A program made the translations under genes and the position numbers. Positions 8,162 through 15,327 of a DNA stretch of 64,000 bases are shown here, one piece after another; the first letter of the stretch is position 1, and the number at the start of each line of letters is the position of its first letter. The DNA lies in contig JBDIVM010000004.1 in NCBI GenBank assembly GCA_039805905.1, forward strand, positions 1 to 64,000, in the 5' to 3' direction. The notes under the pieces are model-generated. The model was given only the letters and a program-made list of their open reading frames with translations. It searched no databases and was not told the DNA's origin. The DNA is from Thermohalobaculum sp039805905. GTDB taxonomy: Bacteria; Pseudomonadota; Alphaproteobacteria; Rhodobacterales; Rhodobacteraceae.

Positions 8162-8305
8162 TCAGGATTGCATGCCCATCGGGGTCATGAACATGTTCGT
8201 GTTGATGCTCTCATTGTCGTTATTGCCCTTCACGGCCGTATCCGCCACTCTCAACTCGTCGAGCTTCGGCGGTGACCAGGGCTTTCGCGAGCAGTCCTTT
8301 TTCAT
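8162..8305 (-). CDS. Lasso-type precursor peptide A1 (47 aa)
   Basis: This is the first gene of the minus-strand RiPP cluster, starting at 8305 with an AAAAAGG ribosome site. The leader has WSPPKLDEL and ends ADTA (Thr at the penultimate leader position). The predicted core runs VKGNNDNE, then SI, then NTNMFMTPMGMQS. Glu at core position 8 is the likely ring acceptor (Val1-Glu8). The C-terminal Ser is the candidate phosphorylation site for the HPr-kinase-like enzyme. A1 and A2 have equal length and are identical at TNMFMT, GMQS, ADTAVKG and the PPKL segment, while other leader residues differ. This supports real, selected peptides rather than chance frames. Confidence 0.87.
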   Translation of the reverse strand: MKKDCSRKPWSPPKLDELRVADTAVKGNNDNESINTNMFMTPMGMQS

Positions 8306-8318
8306 CGGTTGACCTTTT

Positions 8319-8327
8319 TCGACCGAC
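8319..8327 (-). promoter_or_regulatory. Shared 5' box upstream of A1
   Basis: TCGACCGAC (plus-strand reading), 13 nt upstream of the A1 start and identical to the box before A2 at 7796-7804. The A1/methyltransferase intergenic region (8306-8504) must also hold the divergent promoters of both transcription units. I could not assign convincing -35/-10 elements. Confidence 0.4.
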
Positions 8328-8504
8328 GATCAGACCGTCATTCTCAGAACTTCGGTCCCTAGTGCGTCAATACCCCGCCTTGCAGGGTCGACACAAGCGA
8401 GGGTTCGGGCAACCGCAGTGAGGGCGGCCCGGCCATGCGGCCATGCCCCTTGCTCCTCGGCGCCAACCGGGCGTAACAAGCGGACCGAGAGCGGGAAGCA
8501 GCGA

Positions 8505-9602
8505 ATGACATCCGGGTCCTTGCCAGTCGAGCTTGCCGAGATCCCCGAGAGTCTCCGGCCTTTCGCCGTGGCGGTGCTGCGCCGCCCGGATCCGCAGTCG
8601 GGCCTGGTAACGCTGCTCGGCACGCTCGGCGAGAAGGTTTCCGCCGCTGACGCACAGGCGTTTGCGTTGCTCTTGCGGCGCCGGCTGCCGCGGATGTCGC
8701 GGCTGGAGCGGATCACCGATCTGTTTCTCCGCCCCCGCTTCCCGGCCTGGTATGTGAGGGCGGTCAACGACCGGCCGCGCAATGCCGCTTACCGGCGGGC
8801 GATCGAAGCGCTGGTGACGCCACGGACCCTGGTGCTGGAGGCGGGTACCGGCAGCGGGCTCTTCGCCATGCTGGCAGCCCGCGCCGGCGCCGAGCATGTC
8901 CACACCTGCGAATCCGATCCGGTCGTTGCCGGCATCGCCCGCGACAATATCGCGCGGAACGGACTTGACAGCCGGATCACGCTGCATGAGGCGCGCTACG
9001 AGGACCTGGCCGTCGGCCGCCATCTGCCGCGTCCCGCCGACCTGCTGATCCACGAGTTCGTCGGCGCCCAGTTTCTCGTGCCGAAGATGGGCTCCATGCT
9101 GGCACGGCTCCGCGGCCGGCTGATCACCGAAGATGCGGCGATCCTGCCGCACCGGTTCAGCGCCATCGGCATGCTGGTGGGCGACGGGAGCCTGCTCGAG
9201 TCGGTCCGCGTGCCGGAGATGGTCGAGGGTCTCGATGTTGGCGCCGTCAATCTCCTCGCCCTGTCGGAAGCATGCGTCGCCGGCCCGGTCGAGATCGAGG
9301 CGCCGCTGAGCGAGGCCACCGAGCTCGCTGTCTTCGATATGCTTGAAGGCGCGGAACCGGCGCAACCTGCGCGGCGCGTGGCGCTCGTCGCGACCGCCGG
9401 TGGCGCGGCAACCGGTGTCCTGCAATGGGTGCGCCACCGCTTCCCCGACGGCACGGTCTACGAGAACAGCCCGGGCCGCAGATGCAACTGGTGGCCGACC
9501 TTCTGGCCCTTTCCCCGGCCGGTGCCGGTCTCACCCGGCGAGGCGCTCACCATATCCGTCGAAACCACCGAGACCGAGATCTTCATCAATCCGGCCTCCT
9601 GA
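8505..9602 (+). CDS. PRMT-like SAM-dependent methyltransferase
   Basis: This protein of 365 residues has a class I methyltransferase core: the SAM-binding motif VLEAGTGSGLFAMLAARAGA, an acidic ribose-binding position in HTCESDP, and a HEFVGAQF loop resembling the double-Glu loop of protein arginine methyltransferases. The N-terminal 100 residues are helical and unrecognised; the C-terminal third resembles the PRMT beta-barrel. Start 8505 is preferred to 8418 because the protein then begins just before the helical region and follows a GGGAAG site. It is divergent from precursor A1 with 199 bp between starts. It may modify the RiPP (for example the C-terminus) or be an unrelated protein methylase; context is only suggestive. 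Confidence 0.7.
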   Translation: MTSGSLPVELAEIPESLRPFAVAVLRRPDPQSGLVTLLGTLGEKVSAADAQAFALLLRRRLPRMSRLERITDLFLRPRFPAWYVRAVNDRPRNAAYRRAIEALVTPRTLVLEAGTGSGLFAMLAARAGAEHVHTCESDPVVAGIARDNIARNGLDSRITLHEARYEDLAVGRHLPRPADLLIHEFVGAQFLVPKMGSMLARLRGRLITEDAAILPHRFSAIGMLVGDGSLLESVRVPEMVEGLDVGAVNLLALSEACVAGPVEIEAPLSEATELAVFDMLEGAEPAQPARRVALVATAGGAATGVLQWVRHRFPDGTVYENSPGRRCNWWPTFWPFPRPVPVSPGEALTISVETTETEIFINPAS

Positions 9603-9621
9603 GAGCGAGCCTCCGAACGCC

Positions 9622-10383
9622 ATGCCCGATAGCAAGATCAGAGGTGTCCTGTTCGACAAGGACGGCACGCTCTTCGATTTCCAGCTGACCTGGGGGCAGT
9701 TCACCGAGACGGTTCTCGGCGAGCTCGCGCGCGACGCGGACGAACTCTCCCGGATGTGCGCGGCGCTCGGCTACGAGCCTTCCCCCAGGCGGTTCGTTGC
9801 CGGCTCGCCGATCGTCGCAGGCACGATGGCCGAGATCGCGGGCATCCTGGCCGGTTTCCGCCCCGATCTCGGCGCCGGTCCAATCGAGCGGCGGCTCGAC
9901 CACTCGGCGCAGGCCATCCTGCGCGACCCGGCCTGCCAGTTTCCGGCAGCGCGGGATCTTGCCGGACTGCTCTCGGGCCTGAAGGAGGGCGGCTATGCGC
10001 TTGGCGTCGCCACCCACGACTCCGAGCGCGCAGCCCGGATCCAGCTCGCCACCGCGGGCCTGCTCCCGGCCTTCGATTTCATCGCCGGATACGACAGCGG
10101 CCATGGCCACAAGCCTGGTCCGGGAATGCTGCTCGCCTTCGCCCGTGCGGCCGGCATCGCCCCGGCGACCGTCGCCATGGTGGGCGACAGCCGCCATGAC
10201 CTGGAGGTGGCGCGCAACGCAGGGGCCGCGCTGGCAATCGCGGTGCTGACCGGCCCCGCGACGGCCGAAGACCTGGCGCCCTTCGCGGATCATATCCTGC
10301 CCTCGATCGAGCACCTGCCAGCCCTGCTTGCCGGAACCTCCGTGGCGGAGCCCGCCGGCCGGCGCTTGCCTGGCCATCCGTGA
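9622..10383 (+). CDS. HAD-family phosphatase (phosphoglycolate phosphatase-like)
   Basis: This 253-residue HAD hydrolase carries all four motifs: I FDKDGTLFD near the N-terminus (Asp nucleophile and acid), II Thr in ATHDS, III Lys in GHKPGPGM, and IV VGDSRHD. A helical cap lies between motifs I and II, as in phosphoglycolate phosphatase-like enzymes. The start at 9622 places motif I about 10 residues from the N-terminus, as is normal; earlier starts would overlap the methyltransferase. It follows the methyltransferase by 19 bp, so the two are probably co-transcribed. The substrate cannot be told from sequence. Confidence 0.85.
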   Translation: MPDSKIRGVLFDKDGTLFDFQLTWGQFTETVLGELARDADELSRMCAALGYEPSPRRFVAGSPIVAGTMAEIAGILAGFRPDLGAGPIERRLDHSAQAILRDPACQFPAARDLAGLLSGLKEGGYALGVATHDSERAARIQLATAGLLPAFDFIAGYDSGHGHKPGPGMLLAFARAAGIAPATVAMVGDSRHDLEVARNAGAALAIAVLTGPATAEDLAPFADHILPSIEHLPALLAGTSVAEPAGRRLPGHP

Positions 10384-10488
10384 CATTCTTTTGCGAAATG
10401 CGACATTTTCTGCCGCGGACCGGCGGGACGTTCCCGCGGACCGGCATAAGGCTCCGGCGCAGGATGGTTTGATGCGCGCGAGGCGACG

Positions 10489-12063
10489 ATGACTGACCCG
10501 GCCGCCCGGACCGAGGACGACGGCACGCGGCGGCGACGCGGTGGCGGGCGCGCGGGGAACGTGCGCCGCGGCGGGGCCGCGATCAGCCAGCTCCCCTGGC
10601 AGATCCCCGAGATCCTCGACCGGCCGACCGAGCCGCTTTCCGAGGAAGGCGTCGCCGCCATCGACAATGGCGCGATGCGGATTCTCGAGGAGATCGGCAT
10701 CGATTTCCTTCACGAGGACGCGAAGCGCCACCTGAAGGCCGCGGGCGCCGATGTGGACCCGGATTCGAACCGCGTCCGGTTCGACAGGGCGCTGGTCCGC
10801 GAGATGGTGGCCAGAGCCCCCTCGGCCTTCACGATCACGCCGCGCAATCCGGAACGCATCCTGCCCATCGGCGGCCGGAACCAGGTCTACATCAACGTCT
10901 CGAGCCCGCCGAGCTGTTCGGACCTCGACCGCGGCCGCCGTCCAGGGACCCACGAGAGCTACCGTGACCTGATCAAGCTCAGCCAGTATTTCAACTGCAT
11001 CCACATGATCGGCGGCTATCCGGTCGAGCCGGTGGACATCCATCCCTCGATCCGGCATCTCGACTGCATCCGCGACAAGCTGGTGCTGACCGACAAGGTC
11101 GTCCATGCCTACAGCCTCGGCACCGAGCGGGTCGAGGACGCGATCGAGATGGTGCGCATTGCGGGCGGCCTCAGCCATGAGGCGTTCGCGGCGGCGCCGC
11201 GGATGTTCACCAATATCAACTCGACTTCGCCGCTCATCCACGACTGGCCGATGCTCGACGGCGCCATGCGTCTTGCCGCCAGGGGCCAGCCGGTGATCAT
11301 CACCCCCTTCACCCTCTCGGGCGCGATGGCCCCGGTAACGCTGGCCGGCGCCGTGACCCAGCAGACGGCCGAGGCGCTGGCCGGCATCGTGCTTCTCCAG
11401 CAGGTCAACCCCGGCACGCCGGTGGTGATGGGCTCGTTCACGTCGAATGTCGACATGAAGTCGGGCGCTCCCGCCTTCGGCACGCCCGAATACATGCGCG
11501 CGACGCAGATTTCGGGGCAGATGGCGCGCCACTACAACCTGCCGCTGCGCGCCTCGAACGCCTGTGCCGCCAACTGCCCCGATGCCCAGGCCGCCTGGGA
11601 GAGCGCCTTCTCGCTCTGGGCCTGCACCTCGGCGCGGACCAACATCGTCTACCACGCCGCCGGCTGGCTGGAGGGCGGGCTCTGTGCCAGCTACGAGAAA
11701 TTCGTGATGGACTGCGAGACGCTGCAGCAGATCATCGCCTACAACAAGCCCGTCGGCGTCGCCGAGGCCGACATCGCGGTCGACGCCATTGCCGAGGGCA
11801 TGGATGCCCGCCACTTCTTCGGTCTCCAGCACACCCAGGATCGCTACGAGACTGCCTTCTACGCCCCCTTCCTCTCCGACTGGCGCAACTTCGAGTCCTG
11901 GTCCGAGGCGGGCGCGGTCCAGACGCCCGAACGCGCCAACCGCATCTGGAAGGCGATTCTCGCCGAGTTCGAGCCCCCGCCCATGGACCCCGCAATCCGC
12001 GAGGAGCTCGACGCCTTCGTCGAGCGCCGCAAGCGCGAGGGCGGCGCGCCGACGGATTTCTGA
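10489..12063 (+). CDS. Trimethylamine methyltransferase (MttB) family protein, non-pyrrolysine type
   Basis: This 524-residue protein belongs to the MttB superfamily (COG5598). It shows the family's EGVAAIDNGAMRILEEIGI N-terminal segment and a central TIM-barrel-like region including ITPFTLSGAMAPVTLAGAV and SNACAANCPDAQAAWES. The frame is uninterrupted by TAG, so it is the non-pyrrolysine type. Characterised members demethylate quaternary amines such as glycine betaine and pass the methyl group to a corrinoid protein. No corrinoid-binding protein or activase is adjacent. A dehydrogenase gene follows after 24 bp, so the two probably work together. The first 35 residues are Arg/Gly-rich and look disordered. 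The substrate is unknown. Confidence 0.85.
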   Translation: MTDPAARTEDDGTRRRRGGGRAGNVRRGGAAISQLPWQIPEILDRPTEPLSEEGVAAIDNGAMRILEEIGIDFLHEDAKRHLKAAGADVDPDSNRVRFDRALVREMVARAPSAFTITPRNPERILPIGGRNQVYINVSSPPSCSDLDRGRRPGTHESYRDLIKLSQYFNCIHMIGGYPVEPVDIHPSIRHLDCIRDKLVLTDKVVHAYSLGTERVEDAIEMVRIAGGLSHEAFAAAPRMFTNINSTSPLIHDWPMLDGAMRLAARGQPVIITPFTLSGAMAPVTLAGAVTQQTAEALAGIVLLQQVNPGTPVVMGSFTSNVDMKSGAPAFGTPEYMRATQISGQMARHYNLPLRASNACAANCPDAQAAWESAFSLWACTSARTNIVYHAAGWLEGGLCASYEKFVMDCETLQQIIAYNKPVGVAEADIAVDAIAEGMDARHFFGLQHTQDRYETAFYAPFLSDWRNFESWSEAGAVQTPERANRIWKAILAEFEPPPMDPAIREELDAFVERRKREGGAPTDF

Positions 12064-12087
12064 CCTGACAGCGGAGTGACCCCGGAA

Positions 12088-13044
12088 ATGAAGATCGGAT
12101 TCATCGGCCTCGGCAATGCCGGGGGCAAGCTCGCGGGCTCGATCCTGCGCAATGGCCTCGACCTGACGGTGCGCGACCTCGACCGCGCTGCCGCCGAGCC
12201 CTTCCTGGCGAGGGGCGCGAAATGGGGCGAGAGCCCGGCGGCGATGGCGCGGGCCTGCGACCTGATGATCACCTGCCTGCCCTCGCCCGCCGCCTCGGCC
12301 GCCGTGATGGAGGGGCCAGACGGCATCCTCGCCGAGCTCCGCCCCGGCAAGATCTGGGCCGAGATGTCGACCACCGATGCCGGCGAGATCAGGCGCCTCG
12401 GCGCGAAGGTGACCGCGGCCGGCGCCGAGGTGATGGAATGCCCGGTCTCCGGCGGCTGCCACCGCGCGGCCACCGGCAACATCTCGATCTTCGCCGGGGG
12501 GACAAGGGCCACCTTCGAGCGGATGCTGCCGGTACTCAAGGTCCTCGGCCGCCGCATCCTGCACACGGGGCCGCTCGGCACCGCCTCGGAGCTGAAGGTG
12601 ATGACCAACTACCTCGCCACCGCGAACCTGCTGACGCTGTGCGAGGCGCTGGTGACCATGGAACGGGCCGGGCACGACCTCTCGACCACCTATGAGGCGA
12701 TCCGCATCTCGTCCGGCAGCAGCTTCGTGCACGAGACCGAGAGCCAGGTGATCCTGAACGGCTCGCGCGACATCTCCTTCACCATGGATCTGGTGCTGAA
12801 GGACATCGGCCTCTTCCAGAAGATCGCAGACGCGCACGAGGTTCCGCTCGAGATCAGCCCGCTCATGATCCGGATCTTCCAGGACGGCCAGAGGCGCTAT
12901 GGCGCCCGCGCCAACTCGGATGACATCATCCGCCGGCTCGAGGAGGCCACCGGCGCAGATGTCCGCGCCCCCGGCTTCCCCGCCGAGATGGTGGACGACG
13001 AGCCCGAGGAGCCAGGCTACGAGGTGGTGCCGCGGCGGGGCTGA
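12088..13044 (+). CDS. NAD(P)-dependent beta-hydroxyacid dehydrogenase
   Basis: A 318-residue member of the 3-hydroxyisobutyrate/6-phosphogluconate dehydrogenase family. It has the N-terminal Rossmann motif GFIGLGNAGG, the CPVSGG substrate-binding loop, and the ELKVMTNYLATANLL helix containing the catalytic Lys. ATG at 12088 is chosen over GTG at 12076 because the Rossmann strand then begins at residue 2. It follows the MttB-family gene by 24 bp. The likely reaction is oxidation of a short hydroxyacid or reduction of the matching semialdehyde; which one cannot be told. Confidence 0.85.
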   Translation: MKIGFIGLGNAGGKLAGSILRNGLDLTVRDLDRAAAEPFLARGAKWGESPAAMARACDLMITCLPSPAASAAVMEGPDGILAELRPGKIWAEMSTTDAGEIRRLGAKVTAAGAEVMECPVSGGCHRAATGNISIFAGGTRATFERMLPVLKVLGRRILHTGPLGTASELKVMTNYLATANLLTLCEALVTMERAGHDLSTTYEAIRISSGSSFVHETESQVILNGSRDISFTMDLVLKDIGLFQKIADAHEVPLEISPLMIRIFQDGQRRYGARANSDDIIRRLEEATGADVRAPGFPAEMVDDEPEEPGYEVVPRRG

Positions 13045-13157
13045 GGCCAGGCCCGATGGTGCCGGCACAGGTTCCCGGCGCCGATCCGCGGCGGGAGCTG
13101 CTCGGCCTTTGCCGTGGTCATGCCGCGGCAAGGCGAAGCGACGGGTCGGAAGGCGGC

Positions 13158-13179
13158 CCCCGGCGCGCTCGCGCCGGGG
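13158..13179. terminator. GC hairpin between convergent genes
   Basis: Perfect 10-bp arms CCCCGGCGCG and CGCGCCGGGG flank a 2-nt loop, midway between the dehydrogenase stop (13044) and the flavoprotein stop (13184). The placement suggests a bidirectional terminator, but there is no T-run on either side. Confidence 0.4.
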
Positions 13180-13183
13180 CCCA

Positions 13184-14392
13184 TCAGCCCCCGGAACTGA
13201 GCCGGGCCGCCGCGGCCTTTCCGGCCGCGCGTCCGGTGGCGAGGCAGACGGTCAGCAGGTAGCCCCCCGTCGGCGCCTCCCAGTCCAGCATCTCGCCGGC
13301 GGCGAAGACCCCCGGCAAACGTTTCAGCATCAGGCCGGCATCGACCTCGTCCCAGGCGAGGCCGCCGGCCGAGGAGATTGCCTCGGCAACCGGCCGCGGA
13401 CCGGTCAGCGGCAGGCGCAGTGCCTTCAGCGCCCGGGCGGTCTCGGCGGGCCCTTCCAGCGCGCCAGGGGCAAGCTCGCGCAGCAACGCCGCGCGGACTC
13501 CGGTCAGCCCGATGGTCCGGCGCAGGTGGTTGGCGAGCGAGCTGCGGCCGATGGGGTACGAGAGGCGGGCCCGGAGCCGCGCCTCGGTCAGGTCCGGCGC
13601 GAGGTCTAGGACAAGCGTCGCGGTCTCCCGTTCCAGCGCGTCGCGAAGCGGCGCCGAGAGGGCATAGACGGCGCCGCCCTCGATCCCCGCGCGCGTGACC
13701 ACGAACTCGCCCCGCACCGCTTGTGAACCGAAGGACAGCGCCACGCCCTTGACCGGAGCGCCGGCGAAGCGGTCGCGGAAATGGGCGGACCAGGCAACAT
13801 CGAAGCCCATGTTCGCCGGGCGGAACGGGGTCACGCGCGCGCCGCTGGCCTCGATCCACGGCACCCATGCCGCATCCGAGCCGAGCCGCGGCCAGCTCGC
13901 GCCGCCCAGCGCCAGCACCGTGGCGCGGGCTGCGATGCGGCGGGGGCCGGCGGGAGTCGCGAAGGCGAGCGCCCCGTCCTCCCAGCCCGACCAGCGCCAG
14001 CGGGTGCGGACCTCCGCCCCGGCCAGCCGGCCGAGCCAGGCCCGGAGCAGGGGCGACGCCTTCATCGTGCGGGGGAACACCCGGCCCGACGAGCCGGTGA
14101 AGACCGGTTGGCCTAGCCCCTCGGCCCAGGCGCGAACCTCGGCCGCACCGAAGTCGGCCAGGATGGGGCCGAGCCGGCCGGCCGCCGCGCCGAAGGCGGC
14201 GAGGAAAGCGGCGGAATCCTCGTCCCTGGTCAGGTTCAACCCGGACTTCCCCGCCATCAGGAACTTTCTGGCCACCGTCGGGCGGGCCTCGATGATCACC
14301 GGCCGGACGCCCGCCGCCAGCAGCATCTCGGCCGCCGCCAGCCCCGCCGGGCCGGCACCTATCACCACTGCGGGGAGACGCTCGGTTTCCAT
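13184..14392 (-). CDS. HI0933/BaiN-type FAD-dependent oxidoreductase
   Basis: This 402-residue flavoprotein has an N-terminal FAD-binding motif VIGAGPAGLAAAEMLLAAG (residues about 9-27), a second conserved GKSGLNLTRDE region, and the C-terminal SAGGLAWDEVDAG followed by LPGVFAAGEMLDWEAPTGGY that closes the FAD site. It matches the HI0933 family, and most closely the subgroup named after PP_4765. The reaction of these proteins is generally unassigned. It is convergent with the preceding dehydrogenase and starts 255 bp from the next gene on the same strand, so it probably has its own promoter. Confidence 0.85.
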   Translation of the reverse strand: METERLPAVVIGAGPAGLAAAEMLLAAGVRPVIIEARPTVARKFLMAGKSGLNLTRDEDSAAFLAAFGAAAGRLGPILADFGAAEVRAWAEGLGQPVFTGSSGRVFPRTMKASPLLRAWLGRLAGAEVRTRWRWSGWEDGALAFATPAGPRRIAARATVLALGGASWPRLGSDAAWVPWIEASGARVTPFRPANMGFDVAWSAHFRDRFAGAPVKGVALSFGSQAVRGEFVVTRAGIEGGAVYALSAPLRDALERETATLVLDLAPDLTEARLRARLSYPIGRSSLANHLRRTIGLTGVRAALLRELAPGALEGPAETARALKALRLPLTGPRPVAEAISSAGGLAWDEVDAGLMLKRLPGVFAAGEMLDWEAPTGGYLLTVCLATGRAAGKAAAARLSSGG

Positions 14393-14647
14393 CGGCGAGG
14401 GCTAGCGGGCGGTTTGGCCTCATGCAAGCGGCGACGTTGCGAGGTGCCGCCGGGCCGGGTGCAACGCGCATGTGCCGCGCATCAGGCGAGGAATGGATTC
14501 CCCGCGCGCCGCCGAAGAGAAGCACGGAACGCGGCTGCGGGCCCGGCCCCGGAATCGGAGCCTCACGCTCGGCCGGAAGCCGGCCTGACCCGGCACGGCC
14601 ACGGGGCCCAGTGCGAGGATATCTGGAGCCGGCAAATTTGGGCGGGC

Positions 14648-15307
14648 TCAGCGGCCCGCCCGGCCCTCAAGTCCGTCGGCTGCCGTCCCGGTGGCGCCGG
14701 GAATGCGCATCTCGAACACCTCGGTAACGCTCGTGTAGTTGTAGTAGCCCAGCCGGGCCAGCGGACGGATCTTCAGGATGTCGATCTTGCCATCTGCGCC
14801 GATGACGTCGTCCCTGACGTGGATGCGTACCACCTCGCCGAAGACGACATCGACCCAGCCATGGGTGGAATTGCCGCGCAGCCGATGGGTCGAGATGTAC
14901 CTGCATTCAAAATGGCAGGGGCTTTCGGCGACACGGGGGCCGGGCGCATCGATGCACGGCGCCTTGGTAACTCCGGCGCGCGTGAACTCGTCGTCGCCAT
15001 CGGGCCATTCCATCGAGGTGATATTGACCGCATCTCGTAGGTCATAGGTGGCCATGTTCCAGACGAACCAACCGGTTTCTTCGGCATTGACCACCGTGTG
15101 CTTGCGGCGGCCGTCGGCATACTGGTTGCCTGCAAACATCACCATCGGCGGATCGAAGGTCAGGTTCTGCCATTGGCTGTAGGGTGCCAGGTTTGCGATT
15201 CCTTTCCTGGAGACGGTCGACAACCAGCCGATCGGACGTGGCACGGTGCAGGACTTGAAGGGCGCAAAGGGCAACGGGCAGGCCTCGCGTCCAGGGGCGT
15301 AGTGCAT
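14648..15307 (-). CDS. Flavin reductase family protein (FMN-binding)
   Basis: This 219-residue protein has the split-barrel flavin-reductase fold: PRPIGWLSTVSRKGIANLAPYS near the N-terminus followed by DPPMVMFAG, the FMN-binding strands of this family. Start 15307 is chosen because AAGGAG lies 7 nt upstream; a frame opening at 15331 lacks such a site. It lies 20 bp after hutU on the same strand, so it probably belongs to the hut operon as its last gene. Members act as NAD(P)H:flavin reductases or single-component oxidoreductases. Its role in histidine use is not obvious. Confidence 0.82.
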   Translation of the reverse strand: MHYAPGREACPLPFAPFKSCTVPRPIGWLSTVSRKGIANLAPYSQWQNLTFDPPMVMFAGNQYADGRRKHTVVNAEETGWFVWNMATYDLRDAVNITSMEWPDGDDEFTRAGVTKAPCIDAPGPRVAESPCHFECRYISTHRLRGNSTHGWVDVVFGEVVRIHVRDDVIGADGKIDILKIRPLARLGYYNYTSVTEVFEMRIPGATGTAADGLEGRAGR

Positions 15308-15327
15308 GGATTTCTCCTTCCGGTGCT

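Noticed and set aside
9586..13131. 1181-codon minus-strand open frame
   Set aside because: Antisense to the HAD, MttB-family and dehydrogenase genes; His/Gly/Arg-rich nonsense composition.
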